Below, one piece after another: positions 7,668 to 15,890 of a DNA stretch of 64,000 bases (its first letter is position 1; each line of letters opens with the position of its first letter). The DNA comes from Prauserella salsuginis (GTDB taxonomy: Bacteria; Actinomycetota; Actinomycetes; Mycobacteriales; Pseudonocardiaceae), in NCBI RefSeq assembly GCF_024648885.1, contig NZ_JANBBF010000008.1, positions 1 through 64,000 on the forward strand, written 5' to 3'. The notes below the pieces were generated by a model. That model had not been told where the DNA came from, did not search any database, and was given only the letters and a program-made list of their open reading frames with translations. The position numbers and the translations under genes are program-made.

Positions 7668-8840
7668 ATGCCCGGCACACAGACACCGCTCGGCCTGTTC
7701 GGCACCGAGGACCTGATCTGCGAGGACGACAGGGCGATCCGCGACACGGTGCGGGCGTTCACCGCTGACCGGATCCGCCCGCATCTGGCGGACTGGTTCG
7801 ACAGCGCGTCGATCCCTGCGCGCGACCTGGCCCGCGAACTCGGCAAGCTCGGTGTGCTCGGCATGCATCTCGAGGGGTACGGCTGCGCCGGTACCACGGC
7901 GACGGCCTACGGCCTGGCCTGTATGGAGCTCGAGGCCGCCGATTCGGGACTGCGGAGTCTCGTGTCGGTGCAGGGGTCGCTCGCGATGTACGCGATCTGG
8001 CGCTGGGGCTCGGAGGAACAGAAGCAGGAGTGGCTGCCGCGGATGGCCGCGGGGGAGGCGATCGGGTGCTTCGGCCTGACCGAGCCCGATTTCGGGTCGA
8101 ACCCCGGCGAGATGCGGACCTACGCGCGCCGTGACGGGGAAGACTGGGTGCTCAACGGCACGAAGATGTGGATCACCAACGGTTCCGTGGCCGACGTGGC
8201 CGTGGTGTGGGCGCAGACCGACGACAAGATCCGGGGCTTCGTCGTGCCCACGGACACACCCGGATTCTCGGCTCCGGAGATCACGAAGAAGCTGTCGCTG
8301 CGGGCTTCGGTGACCAGTGAGCTCGTGCTGGAGGACGTCCGGCTGCCCGCGTCCGCCATGCTGCCGGAGGCGCGCGGCCTGTCCGGACCACTGTCGTGCC
8401 TGAACGAGGCCCGCTACGGCATCGTGTTCGGCGCACTCGGCGCGGCCCGGGACTGCCTCGAGACCGCGATCGCCTATGCGCAGGAACGCGACATCTTCGG
8501 CAAACCCCTGGCCTCCTACCAGGCCACCCAGCTCAAACTCGCCGACATGAGCCTCGAGCTCGGCAAGGGAATGCTGCTGGCGCTGCACCTCGGAAAGCTC
8601 AAGGATGCCGGCACGCTCACGTCCGAGCAGGTCAGCACCGGCAAGCTGAACAACGTGCGGGAGGCCATCGCGATCGCGCGGGAATGCCGGACGCTGCTCG
8701 GTGCCAACGGCATCAGCCTCGAATACCCGGTCCTGCGGCACGCCAACAATCTCGAATCGGTGCTGACCTACGAGGGCACGTCGGAGGTGCACCAGCTCGT
8801 CATCGGGCAGACCCTGACGGGCCACTCGGCGTTCCGGTGA
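7668..8840 (+). CDS. Acyl-CoA dehydrogenase, glutaryl-CoA dehydrogenase-like
   Basis: A 390-residue FAD acyl-CoA dehydrogenase. GCFGLTEPDFGSNP and the following KMWITNG are the FAD/substrate signature region. TYEGTSEVHQLVIGQTLTG carries the catalytic-base Glu in the position used by glutaryl-CoA dehydrogenases (TYEGT). The stretch LRSLVSVQGSLAM matches the substrate-binding segment of that group. The usual role is oxidative decarboxylation of glutaryl-CoA in lysine, tryptophan or aromatic degradation. ATG 7668 was chosen for AGAGG at 7656-7660. It stands alone, downstream of a TetR gene. Confidence 0.85.
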   Translation: MPGTQTPLGLFGTEDLICEDDRAIRDTVRAFTADRIRPHLADWFDSASIPARDLARELGKLGVLGMHLEGYGCAGTTATAYGLACMELEAADSGLRSLVSVQGSLAMYAIWRWGSEEQKQEWLPRMAAGEAIGCFGLTEPDFGSNPGEMRTYARRDGEDWVLNGTKMWITNGSVADVAVVWAQTDDKIRGFVVPTDTPGFSAPEITKKLSLRASVTSELVLEDVRLPASAMLPEARGLSGPLSCLNEARYGIVFGALGAARDCLETAIAYAQERDIFGKPLASYQATQLKLADMSLELGKGMLLALHLGKLKDAGTLTSEQVSTGKLNNVREAIAIARECRTLLGANGISLEYPVLRHANNLESVLTYEGTSEVHQLVIGQTLTGHSAFR

Positions 8841-8967
8841 CGGCCGGCGCCGGCCTGTGAGCGAGGTCTCCACCCGCGGCAACGATGCAGGCCGGCGCCG
8901 ATCCCGGGGTGGGCGAGCGGTCTTCACCGCGTCGTCGCCGGGCGCGACGGCGGGCCGCGGGAGGCTA

Positions 8968-9177
8968 GGGTGGCGGTGCTGGTGGTTCACCCGCGCCGGG
9001 CCCGCACGGGCCTGCCGGGTGAGGCAAGAGGGAACCCGGTGCGAATCCGGGACTGCCCCGCAGCGGTGAGCGGGAACGACCGCCGTCAACAGCACTGGAC
9101 CCCGGGTCCGGGAAGCGACGGCCAGTAGGACCTCCGGCCCAGGCCGGGAGTGCCCGCGAGTCCGAAGACCTGCCACC
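8968..9177 (+). ncRNA. Cobalamin riboswitch (aptamer) upstream of metE-like gene
   Basis: The conserved core is plain: GGGAACCCGGTGCGAATCCG, then ACTGCCCCGCAGCGGT, GGCCAGTAGGACC, and near the 3' end CGAGTCCGAAGACCTGCC. This is the arrangement of the AdoCbl riboswitch (Rfam Cobalamin family). In actinomycetes it commonly turns off the B12-independent methionine synthase when B12 is plentiful. The 5' boundary is approximate. Confidence 0.93.
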
Positions 9178-9179
9178 GG

Positions 9180-9203
9180 CGCGCGCACCACCCGGTGCGC
9201 GCG
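9180..9203 (+). terminator. Hairpin just after the cobalamin aptamer
   Basis: A 10-bp GC stem (9180-9189 with 9194-9203) and 4-nt loop begins two bases after the aptamer. It could be the expression-platform terminator, although there is no T-tract. The remaining leader to the TTG start at 9321 holds no other obvious element. Confidence 0.5.
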
Positions 9204-9320
9204 GGTCCGAGGTCTCGCGGGTGGACCGGGCGGACGGGCCGGGGTGTGTGCCCCGATCGGCGTGCGCCCCTCCGGCGGGACCGTCGGCACCCGTGTCGAC
9301 GAGCTCGCGAGGAGAGAGCA

Positions 9321-11417
9321 TTGACCGGCATCATCGGTTCCACCGTCCTGGGATATCCCCGCATCGGCCCCGGCAGGGAGCTGCCGCGGGCGCTCGAACG
9401 TTACTGGACCCACCGCGCGGACGAGTCCGAACTCCGTGCCGTCGCCCGGGAACTGCGGGCGCGCACGTGGCGGGAGCTGTCCGCCGCGGGGCTCGACTCG
9501 GTGCCGGGCGGCACCTTCTCGTACTACGACCACGTCCTCGACACGGCCGTGATGGCCGGTGCCGTGCCCGAGCGGTTCCGTGCGCTCGGCCTCGGCCCGT
9601 TGGACACGTACTTCGCCATGGCACGGGGCACCGACTCGGTGTCACCGTTGGCCACCGCGTCCTGGTTCGGCACGTCCTACCACCACCTGGTGCCGGAGAT
9701 CGGTCCGGACACCCCGCTCACGTTCGCCGACCGAACCCCGGTGCGGGACTATCTCGAGGCGTTGCGGCTCGGCGTGCACACCCGGCCGGTGCTGCTCGGC
9801 CCCGTGACGTTCCTGCTGCTGTGCGCCCCGGAGCCGGGGTCGCCGCCCGGTTTCCGGCCCCTCGATCGGCTCGGCGAACTGCTCGGGGTGTACGCCTGGG
9901 TGCTCGGCGAGTTGCAGGCGGCTGGAGCCGACTGGGTGCAGCTCGACGAACCGGCGTTCGCCGCCGACCGCACCGCCGCCGACCGTGACGCCCTGCGGGA
10001 CGCCTACGACGTCCTGGGCGCCCGGACGCGGCGCCCGGCCCTGTTGGCCGCCGTGCCGTACGGCGACCCGGGGCCGGCACTCGGCGCCCTCGCCGCCACA
10101 CCCGTCGAGGGCGTCGCGGTCGACCTCGTGTCGGAGACGTCCACGGTGAACACGGTCGTCGCCGCGCCGGGCCTGTCGGACAAGACGCTCGTGGCCGGGC
10201 TGGTCGACGGGCGCAACGTGTGGCGCACCGACCTCGACACGGCGCTGGTCACGGCGGCCACGCTGCTCGGTTCGGCACGGGAGGTCGTGGTGGGCACATC
10301 GTGCTCGCTGCTGCACGTGCCGTACGACCTCGACCGGGAGACCGCGCTGGACCCGCAGGTCGCGCCGTGGCTCGCGTTCGCCTCGCAGAAGGTGCGGGAG
10401 GTGGTGGCGCTGGCCACGGCGTTGCGCCGCGGCCCCGACACCGCCGCAGCCGAGCTGACCCGCACCCGGGAGATCCTCGCCCACCGCGGTGCGAACCCGC
10501 CTACCGACCGGCGCGTCCGGGCGCGGCTGGCCACCCTGCGGCCTGCGCATCTCCGGCGCGCCGCGTACGCCGACCGGCGCGCGGCGCAAGACCGTAACCG
10601 CGGGTCGGACGAACCGATCGACCCGCTCGTGGCGGCCGTCGACCGGCGGGCGCGCACCGACAGCGGCGGCGACGAGTCGTACGCCGAACGGATGCGCGCG
10701 GGCCTGCACGACGTGGTGCGCCTGCAGGAAGTGCTCGGACCGCACGCGGCAGACCTCGCAGCGCCCTCGGCCGACCAGCGGCGCTACGACGACCTGGTGT
10801 GTTTCGTCGCGCAGCGGCTGCGCGGCGTCGTGACCCCCGAACACGCGTGGGTGCAGCACAGCGGCGCCTACTGTGTCCGGCCACCGATCGTGGTGGGTGA
10901 CGTGAGTAGGGCGGCGCCCATGACGGTCAAGTGGGTCACGACCGCCCAGCGGCTGACCACGGCTGCGGTGAAAGGCGTGTTGCCCGGTCCGGTGACGGCG
11001 ATCGCGGGGATGTTCGTACGCGACGACGTCCCGGTGCTCGACACGGCGGCGCAGCTGGCGCTCGCGCTGCGCGACGAGGTGCGAGACCTGGAAGCGGCCG
11101 GCATTCGCGAGATCCAGGTGGACGAGCCCGCGTTGTGGCGGCGGCCGCCGCTGCGTGAGCGGGCCCGCCGTGACCGGTGGACGTGGGCGACCGAGGCGTT
11201 CCGGGTGGCGACGTCGGGCGCCGCGGCGTCGACGCGGATCCGCACACAGCTGGGTGATGCGGGGATCGAGGAGACGCTGCAGGTCACCGCGGCGCTCGAC
11301 GCCGACGTGACGACGACCGCCGCGGCGACGGCGGGGTCTCGTGCCCATGCGGACGCGCTCGCGATGCTGCGGAACGCGGCGGCCGGACCGGAGTCGGCCG
11401 GCAGGCCGTTGCCGTAA
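9321..11417 (+). CDS. metE: Cobalamin-independent methionine synthase homologue lacking the zinc site
   Basis: A 698-residue MetE homologue, shorter than the usual 750 or so. TTG 9321 follows AGGAGAGAG (9310-9318). The N-terminal half is well kept: TVLGYPRIGPGRELPRALE, WFGTSYHHLVPE, VQLDEPAF, GTSCSLLH. In the C-terminal half VKGVLPGPVT, LALALRDEV and IQVDEPAL are recognisable, but key segments are gone. The IGSFPQT homocysteine loop and the VHGEAERNDMVE block cannot be found. The zinc motif HTHLCYAEF is replaced by RTQLGDAGI (residues 641-649). The later Glu ligand is Ala, and the region that should hold the fourth ligand (NPDCGLKTR) is deleted. No frameshift explains this. A normal synthase reaction is unlikely; it may be a decaying gene or a repurposed folate-binding protein. 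Confidence 0.85.
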   Translation: MTGIIGSTVLGYPRIGPGRELPRALERYWTHRADESELRAVARELRARTWRELSAAGLDSVPGGTFSYYDHVLDTAVMAGAVPERFRALGLGPLDTYFAMARGTDSVSPLATASWFGTSYHHLVPEIGPDTPLTFADRTPVRDYLEALRLGVHTRPVLLGPVTFLLLCAPEPGSPPGFRPLDRLGELLGVYAWVLGELQAAGADWVQLDEPAFAADRTAADRDALRDAYDVLGARTRRPALLAAVPYGDPGPALGALAATPVEGVAVDLVSETSTVNTVVAAPGLSDKTLVAGLVDGRNVWRTDLDTALVTAATLLGSAREVVVGTSCSLLHVPYDLDRETALDPQVAPWLAFASQKVREVVALATALRRGPDTAAAELTRTREILAHRGANPPTDRRVRARLATLRPAHLRRAAYADRRAAQDRNRGSDEPIDPLVAAVDRRARTDSGGDESYAERMRAGLHDVVRLQEVLGPHAADLAAPSADQRRYDDLVCFVAQRLRGVVTPEHAWVQHSGAYCVRPPIVVGDVSRAAPMTVKWVTTAQRLTTAAVKGVLPGPVTAIAGMFVRDDVPVLDTAAQLALALRDEVRDLEAAGIREIQVDEPALWRRPPLRERARRDRWTWATEAFRVATSGAAASTRIRTQLGDAGIEETLQVTAALDADVTTTAAATAGSRAHADALAMLRNAAAGPESAGRPLP

Positions 11418-11428
11418 CGCCCGTGACC

Positions 11429-11464
11429 GACGATGCCCGGCACCACGGCGGGCCGGGCATCGTC
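11429..11464. terminator. Bidirectional terminator between metE-like and codB-like genes
   Basis: A 13-bp perfect stem (11429-11441 with 11452-11464) and 10-nt loop, between two converging genes, 11 bases after the first stop. Confidence 0.8.
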
Positions 11465-11478
11465 TGCCGCGGTGCGGG

Positions 11479-12792
11479 TCAGTCCGCCGTCGCCGGCCGG
11501 CGGCCGAGCGCGGCCGTGAACGCGACGACGAGGGCGAAAGCGACGGCGATGCCCTGTACCGCAGGGATCCCCACGTCGAACAGTGATCCGACCAGTGCTG
11601 CGGCCGTGCCGCCGACATAGGCGAGCAGTCCGGGCCACACCACGAGCGGGACGTCCTCGACCGCGGTGCCGGGATCGCGGCGTCGCCACGCGAACAGGAA
11701 CATGCCGATCAGCACTCCGCCCAGCGGGGGAACGAACACTCCGAGCAGCGTGAGGAAGGCCGTGATCGCCTCGTCGATACCGGTGAGTGCCATCCCGATG
11801 CCGATGGCCACGCCACCGACGATGAACGGCCGCTTGTCGGGTTTGCCGAACAGCTCGGCACCCGCGACGCCGAACGCGTACGCCGTGTTGTCGTTGGTGG
11901 TCCACAGATTCGTCACGATGAGCAGGACCGCCAGACCTGTCGAACCGAGCCCGAGGAGCACGTTCGCGAAGTCCGGTTCGCCGTAGCCGATCGCTCCCAG
12001 CCCGCCGAAGGCGAGGAGTCCGAACTGGACCAGCAGCATCGTTCCGGCCGTCATCGCGAAGGCGAGCGTGCTGCCCGGGGCGAACCGCGTCCAGTTGCCG
12101 ATCTGCGAACCACCGCTGACGAACGTGCCGATCATCATGGTCAGCGCCGTGCCTGCGCTGATCGCTCCCGTCCCCTCGTAGGACACCACGGCGTCCCAGC
12201 CGCCCGCCTCGCCGACCGCCGAGATCGCGACCCAGAGGCACAGCGCCGTCATGAGCGGTACGGAGATCCACGACAGCAGCTCGATGCCGCGAAACCCGGT
12301 GTAGGCCGTCACGGCCATGGCGATTCCGCCGACCAACACGAGTGGCCAGGTCACCGACAGGTCGAACGCACCGCCCAACAGGGTGGCGAGCACACCGACC
12401 GTGATGCCGTACCAGCCGATCTGGGTGCCGCCGAGCAGGAGCGAGGCCCATTTGCCGCCGGCTTTGCCGAGCGCGAGCCGTGCCAGCAACACGGTGGTGA
12501 GACCGGTGCGGGCGGCGGCGATGCCCAGGGTCGCGATGTAGCCGGCCAGCACGAGCGCCGAGATCAGCGCCAGTACGAGGAACGTCGGGAAGCCGAACGC
12601 GCCCGCGACCTGTCCGCCCGTCGCCATCGTCGGGGTGAAGAACCCGAAGCCGGCGATGACCACGGCGAGGGAGGCGATGCCTTTGCGCGCGTGGTCGGGA
12701 ACCCTGCTCAGCGGATGATCGCGGTCGATCGGTGCCGGGGCGGCGCCCGGGTCGGCGGCGCCCGGATCGGATGGTGTCTGCGACGTCGTCAC
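11479..12792 (-). CDS. codB: Cytosine permease-like NCS1 transporter
   Basis: A 437-residue membrane protein of the NCS1 nucleobase:cation symporter family, closest in layout to CodB. About twelve hydrophobic segments follow a short polar N-terminus. Family hallmarks include GFFTPTMATGGQVAG in TM1, GGTQIGWYGITVGVLA, and NLWTTNDNTAYAFGVAG in the middle. It would import cytosine or a related base. GTG 12792 is preferred because GAGAGG precedes it and the upstream extension is Arg/Pro-rich. No deaminase gene lies beside it, so the substrate is an inference. Confidence 0.85.
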   Translation of the reverse strand: MTTSQTPSDPGAADPGAAPAPIDRDHPLSRVPDHARKGIASLAVVIAGFGFFTPTMATGGQVAGAFGFPTFLVLALISALVLAGYIATLGIAAARTGLTTVLLARLALGKAGGKWASLLLGGTQIGWYGITVGVLATLLGGAFDLSVTWPLVLVGGIAMAVTAYTGFRGIELLSWISVPLMTALCLWVAISAVGEAGGWDAVVSYEGTGAISAGTALTMMIGTFVSGGSQIGNWTRFAPGSTLAFAMTAGTMLLVQFGLLAFGGLGAIGYGEPDFANVLLGLGSTGLAVLLIVTNLWTTNDNTAYAFGVAGAELFGKPDKRPFIVGGVAIGIGMALTGIDEAITAFLTLLGVFVPPLGGVLIGMFLFAWRRRDPGTAVEDVPLVVWPGLLAYVGGTAAALVGSLFDVGIPAVQGIAVAFALVVAFTAALGRRPATAD

Positions 12793-13012
12793 GGAGCACC
12801 TCTCGGGAGGGGACGGGGAGAGGGGAGCACCGCTCCACGGCGACGGGGAGCGTACGTGCGCACAGCGGCGGACGTTAGCCCGACAGCGTACCGCCGTGTT
12901 GCGTGCGTTCGGCACGGGCGCCCGCGGGCACGCCCGTGGAGGTCACGGTGACGACGTCAGGGGTTCGGGGTGCGTCGGCCGGGTGGAGGGCAGGGAGTGG
13001 ACGCCCGGCCGG

Positions 13013-13063
13013 TTCCGGCGGTGCCCGTCCCGCGCTCGGCGCGCGGGACGGGCACCGCCGGAA
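13013..13063 (-). terminator. Terminator of the lysozyme gene
   Basis: A 23-bp perfect inverted repeat (13013-13035 with 13041-13063) and 5-nt loop, starting only four bases after the GH25 stop codon. It is among the strongest hairpins in the window. Confidence 0.85.
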
Positions 13064-13067
13064 GGGG

Positions 13068-14441
13068 TCAGCGCCGGCTGCGTGCGGGCGCGCGGGTCAG
13101 CGTCAGCACGATCAGGCCGAGCACGATCATCGCGGCGGCGAACACGATCAGCCGCGGCAGGTCCTGCTCGGCGCCCGTCTCGGCGAGCTTGTCCGGACCG
13201 TCGTCCTGCGTGGCCACGTCGCCGCCAGCCTTCTGCTGTGACTGCTGCGGAGCCTGCTCGGCGGCCTGCTTCGGTGCTTCCTCCAGCACGAGCTGGTCGC
13301 TGCCGGTGCCGTCCGCGACGGCGTTCTGGTCCGCCGCCCCACCGGCGTCGTCCGAACCAGTGCCGGCGCCATCCTGTCCCTGGTCACCGTCGTCGCCGGC
13401 CTGCGGGTCGGTCGCCTCGTCCCGGCCGTCCGCCGCGTCGTCATCGGATGGTGCGTCGTCATCGGACGGCGTGGCGGGAGCGTCGGACTCCGGCGAATCC
13501 GGCGTGGACGGTTCCGGCTCCGGGCTCGGCTCGGGATCGGGTTCGGGACTCGGTTCGGGTTCCGGCTCCGGCTCCGGTTCCGGTTCCGGGCTCGGCTCGG
13601 GGTCGGGGTCCGGTTTCGGATCGGGCTTCGGGTCCGGGTCCGGCTTCGGGTCCGGTTTTGGCTCCGGTTTCGGTTCGGGGTCGGACTTGTCGTCGTCGCC
13701 GCGGGCCAGCTGCTTCAACTGAGCCATCGAGCCGTTGAAGGTGTTCTGGTCGCCGGGCATCGGGCCGTGATCGTTGTACTGCCACAGCGTGTAGTGGGTC
13801 CAGCCGTTCGGCAGTTCGCCGACGCGATCGTTGTAGCGGGCGATGAACAGCGGGTGGTCGCTGCCGAATCGGGGCGAGTTGCCGGTGCAGTTCTTCCACC
13901 AGTCCGTGGTCGTGTAGATCATCGGCCACCGGCCGGTCTTGGTGTGGACCCGCTCGGAGAAGCTCTTGATCCACCGGACCATCTCGCCGTGCGACCGGCC
14001 GTAGCACGGGTCGGCGCCGTACGGGTTGTACTCCATGTCGAGCAGCGGCGGCAGTGTCTTGCCGTCCGCAGACCAGCCGCCGCCGTTCGCGACGAAGTAG
14101 TCGGCCTGCGGCGCCGCCGGACCGACGTCCGGGCGGGCGAAGTGATAGGCGCCGCGGATCATGCCGACGTCGTGGGCGCCGTTGTACTGCTGGGCGAAGT
14201 ACGAGTTGGTGAATCCGGTGCCCTCGGTGGCCTTGACGTAGGCGAACCGTGCGCCCGTGTTCCACGCGTGCTGCCAATCGACGTTCCGCTGGTGCCCGGA
14301 GACGTCGATGCCCGGAACGCCGTCCGGGGCCGCCGCGGCGCGCGATCCGCCCAGCAGGGTCAGTGATCCGAGCAGCATCGCCGCGAGTGCGGCCAGGGTC
14401 AACGAGATCCGCGAGGCGGTGCGCAGGCCGTTCGCCGGCAT
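13068..14441 (-). CDS. Wall-anchored GH25 lysozyme with LAETG sorting signal
   Basis: A 457-residue secreted muramidase. Residues 1-40 form a signal peptide ending near SRAAAAPDG. The GH25 domain follows (about 43-235), with GIDVSGHQ and the catalytic LLDMEYNP. Then comes a long Pro/Asp/Glu/Lys spacer of PEP/PDP repeats (about 250-300), an acidic stretch, and a C-terminal LAETG motif, hydrophobic helix and Arg tail. LAXTG is the class E sortase motif of high-GC actinobacteria. The enzyme would cleave peptidoglycan while linked to the wall, probably in growth or remodelling. ATG 14441 follows GGGAGGA. A possible MtrA site lies upstream at 14577-14594. Confidence 0.9.
   Translation of the reverse strand: MPANGLRTASRISLTLAALAAMLLGSLTLLGGSRAAAAPDGVPGIDVSGHQRNVDWQHAWNTGARFAYVKATEGTGFTNSYFAQQYNGAHDVGMIRGAYHFARPDVGPAAPQADYFVANGGGWSADGKTLPPLLDMEYNPYGADPCYGRSHGEMVRWIKSFSERVHTKTGRWPMIYTTTDWWKNCTGNSPRFGSDHPLFIARYNDRVGELPNGWTHYTLWQYNDHGPMPGDQNTFNGSMAQLKQLARGDDDKSDPEPKPEPKPDPKPDPDPKPDPKPDPDPEPSPEPEPEPEPEPEPSPEPDPEPSPEPEPSTPDSPESDAPATPSDDDAPSDDDAADGRDEATDPQAGDDGDQGQDGAGTGSDDAGGAADQNAVADGTGSDQLVLEEAPKQAAEQAPQQSQQKAGGDVATQDDGPDKLAETGAEQDLPRLIVFAAAMIVLGLIVLTLTRAPARSRR
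13500..13690 (-). repeat. Low-complexity (Asp/Glu/Lys)-Pro coding repeat
   Basis: Degenerate hexanucleotide repeats of the type TCCGGC/TCGGGT on the plus strand encode the alternating Pro/charged spacer of the lysozyme. This kind of tract spans thick cell walls and is prone to length change. Confidence 0.8.
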
Positions 14442-14576
14442 GGTGTTCCTCCCAAGCCGCACCTGCAGGGCCGGGCGCGGCGTTCGGTTCGGGCCGCGCT
14501 CGGCATGCGCGCGGCCCTGGTCTGCACAAGCGCCTTCAGGATCGGTTCACATGGTGCTGGTGTAAATATGTGGGTC

Positions 14577-14594
14577 GGGTGTGACTCGTGTGAC
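14577..14594 (-). promoter_or_regulatory. MtrA-like direct repeat upstream of the lysozyme gene
   Basis: On the minus strand the sequence reads GTCACACGA-GTCACACCC: two adjacent 9-bp direct repeats. The response regulator MtrA of mycobacteria is known to recognise 9-bp direct repeats of the GTCACAgcg type and controls wall hydrolases. An AT-richer patch (CATATTTACA) just downstream may be the -10 region. Binding is inferred. Confidence 0.5.
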
Positions 14595-14792
14595 TTCTGT
14601 GGTTTACGCAGGTCAGGTGACCGTCCGCCCTGGCGCAGTGCAGGCGAAGTCACCTTCGTGGGTGACGTCTACGAGGGGACGTGCCTTGCGCTCACCGGGG
14701 GTATCGGGTGGGTCCACGGTGTCGCGGTCGTGCGGATCTGACGGATTCGTGACATCGGCGCCGGTCCGGCCGCGAACGTCCGCGGCCGCTCC

Positions 14793-14798
14793 TACGGT
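14793..14798 (+). promoter_or_regulatory. Leaderless -10 element (TACGGT)
   Basis: TACGGT ends 6 nt before the ATG of the epimerase gene, the spacing expected when transcription starts at the initiation codon. No ribosome site is present. Confidence 0.5.
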
Positions 14799-14804
14799 GT
14801 CGGC

Positions 14805-15863
14805 ATGCGTGTTCTCATCACCGGTGGCGCCGGATTCGTCGGATCGCACGTGGCGGACGTCCTGACCGAGCGCGGCCACGAGGTGCGGCTGCTCGACCTG
14901 CTGGTCGACACCGCCCACGGTGGTGGCAGGCCGCCGGCCTGGGTGCGTGGTTACGACACGGTGCTCGGAGACGTGCGCTCCGACGAGGTCCTCGACTCGG
15001 TGCTGTCCGATGTGGATGTCGTCTGCCATCAGGCCGCGGTCGTCGGGCACGGGCTCGATCCGTCGGACGCGCCGCGGTACACCGCCCACAACGATCACGG
15101 CACGGCTGTGCTGCTCGCGGCGATGTTCCGGGCCGGGGTGCAGCGGCTCGTGCTGGCGTCGTCGATGGTCGTGTACGGCGAGGGTCGTTACGCGTGCCGC
15201 GAGCACGGCGTGACGCCGCCTGCGCCGCGGCGCAGCGACGCGATCGCCGGCGGGCGGTTCGAACCACCGTGCCCCCACTGCGGCTCCGACCTGGAACCGT
15301 TGCTCGTGCCGGAGGACGCTCCGCTCGACCCGCGCAGTGTCTATGCGGCGTCGAAGGTCGCTCAGGAGCATCTCGCGAGCGCGTGGGCGCGGCAGACCGG
15401 CGGCGACGTGTGGGCGTTGCGCTACCACAACGTGTACGGCCCGAGGATGCCGCGAGACACCCCGTACGCGGGCGTGGCGTCGCTGTTCCGCTCCCGGCTG
15501 GAACGTGGCGACGAGCCGGTGGTGCTCGAGGACGGCGGGCAGCGGCGCGACTTCGTCCATGTGCGCGACGTGGCGCTGGCGAACGCGCTCGCGGTGGAAC
15601 GGCCGACCGAGGGCCTCACCCCGGTCAACGTGTGCTCGGGTGAGCCGCACACGGTCGGCGAGCTCGCGGCCGAACTGTCCCGTGCGATGGCGGGCCCGGA
15701 GCCGCGGATCGTCGGCGGTGCCCGGCCCGGGGACGTGCGGCACGTCGTGGCGGACCCGGCGCGGGCGCGCGAGCTGCTGGGCTTCCAGTCGTCGGTGCCG
15801 TTCGCGGCCGGTGTGACGGCCTTCGCGACTGATCCGCTCCGTTCCTCCGCCGGTCTCGGCTGA
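14805..15863 (+). CDS. NAD-dependent epimerase/dehydratase (extended SDR)
   Basis: A 352-residue extended short-chain dehydrogenase. The Rossmann motif TGGAGFVGSHVADVL opens the protein, and the catalytic pair is in SVYAASKVAQEH (YxxxK). RYHNVYGPRMP and GGQRRDFVHVRDVA are typical of nucleotide-sugar epimerases. An insertion holding CPHCGSDLE is reminiscent of dTDP-L-rhamnose 4-epimerases and may bind a metal. It probably makes a nucleotide sugar for the glycosyltransferases of the following cluster. ATG 14805 is apparently leaderless. The exact sugar is unknown. Confidence 0.85.
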   Translation: MRVLITGGAGFVGSHVADVLTERGHEVRLLDLLVDTAHGGGRPPAWVRGYDTVLGDVRSDEVLDSVLSDVDVVCHQAAVVGHGLDPSDAPRYTAHNDHGTAVLLAAMFRAGVQRLVLASSMVVYGEGRYACREHGVTPPAPRRSDAIAGGRFEPPCPHCGSDLEPLLVPEDAPLDPRSVYAASKVAQEHLASAWARQTGGDVWALRYHNVYGPRMPRDTPYAGVASLFRSRLERGDEPVVLEDGGQRRDFVHVRDVALANALAVERPTEGLTPVNVCSGEPHTVGELAAELSRAMAGPEPRIVGGARPGDVRHVVADPARARELLGFQSSVPFAAGVTAFATDPLRSSAGLG

Positions 15864-15890
15864 GCGCACCGGCATCGCGACCGGCGCGGG

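Noticed and set aside
8842-8855. GGCCGGCGCCGGCC palindrome after the acyl-CoA dehydrogenase stop
   Set aside because: It has no loop and is a simple GC run; not convincing as a terminator.
6849-9533. Very long open frame on the minus strand (894 codons) across the TetR and acyl-CoA dehydrogenase genes
   Set aside because: It is antisense to two well-supported genes and its translation is Arg/Pro/His-rich without domains; long antisense frames are expected at this G+C.
13500-13690. Short regular repeats that could suggest a CRISPR or minisatellite
   Set aside because: They are codon-phased and encode the Pro/charged spacer of the lysozyme; there are no unique spacers.
14442-14804. A ydaO (c-di-AMP) riboswitch upstream of the lysozyme gene, common for wall hydrolases
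   Set aside because: The conserved ydaO segments could not be found on the minus strand; only the GTCACA direct repeat and an AT-rich patch were seen.
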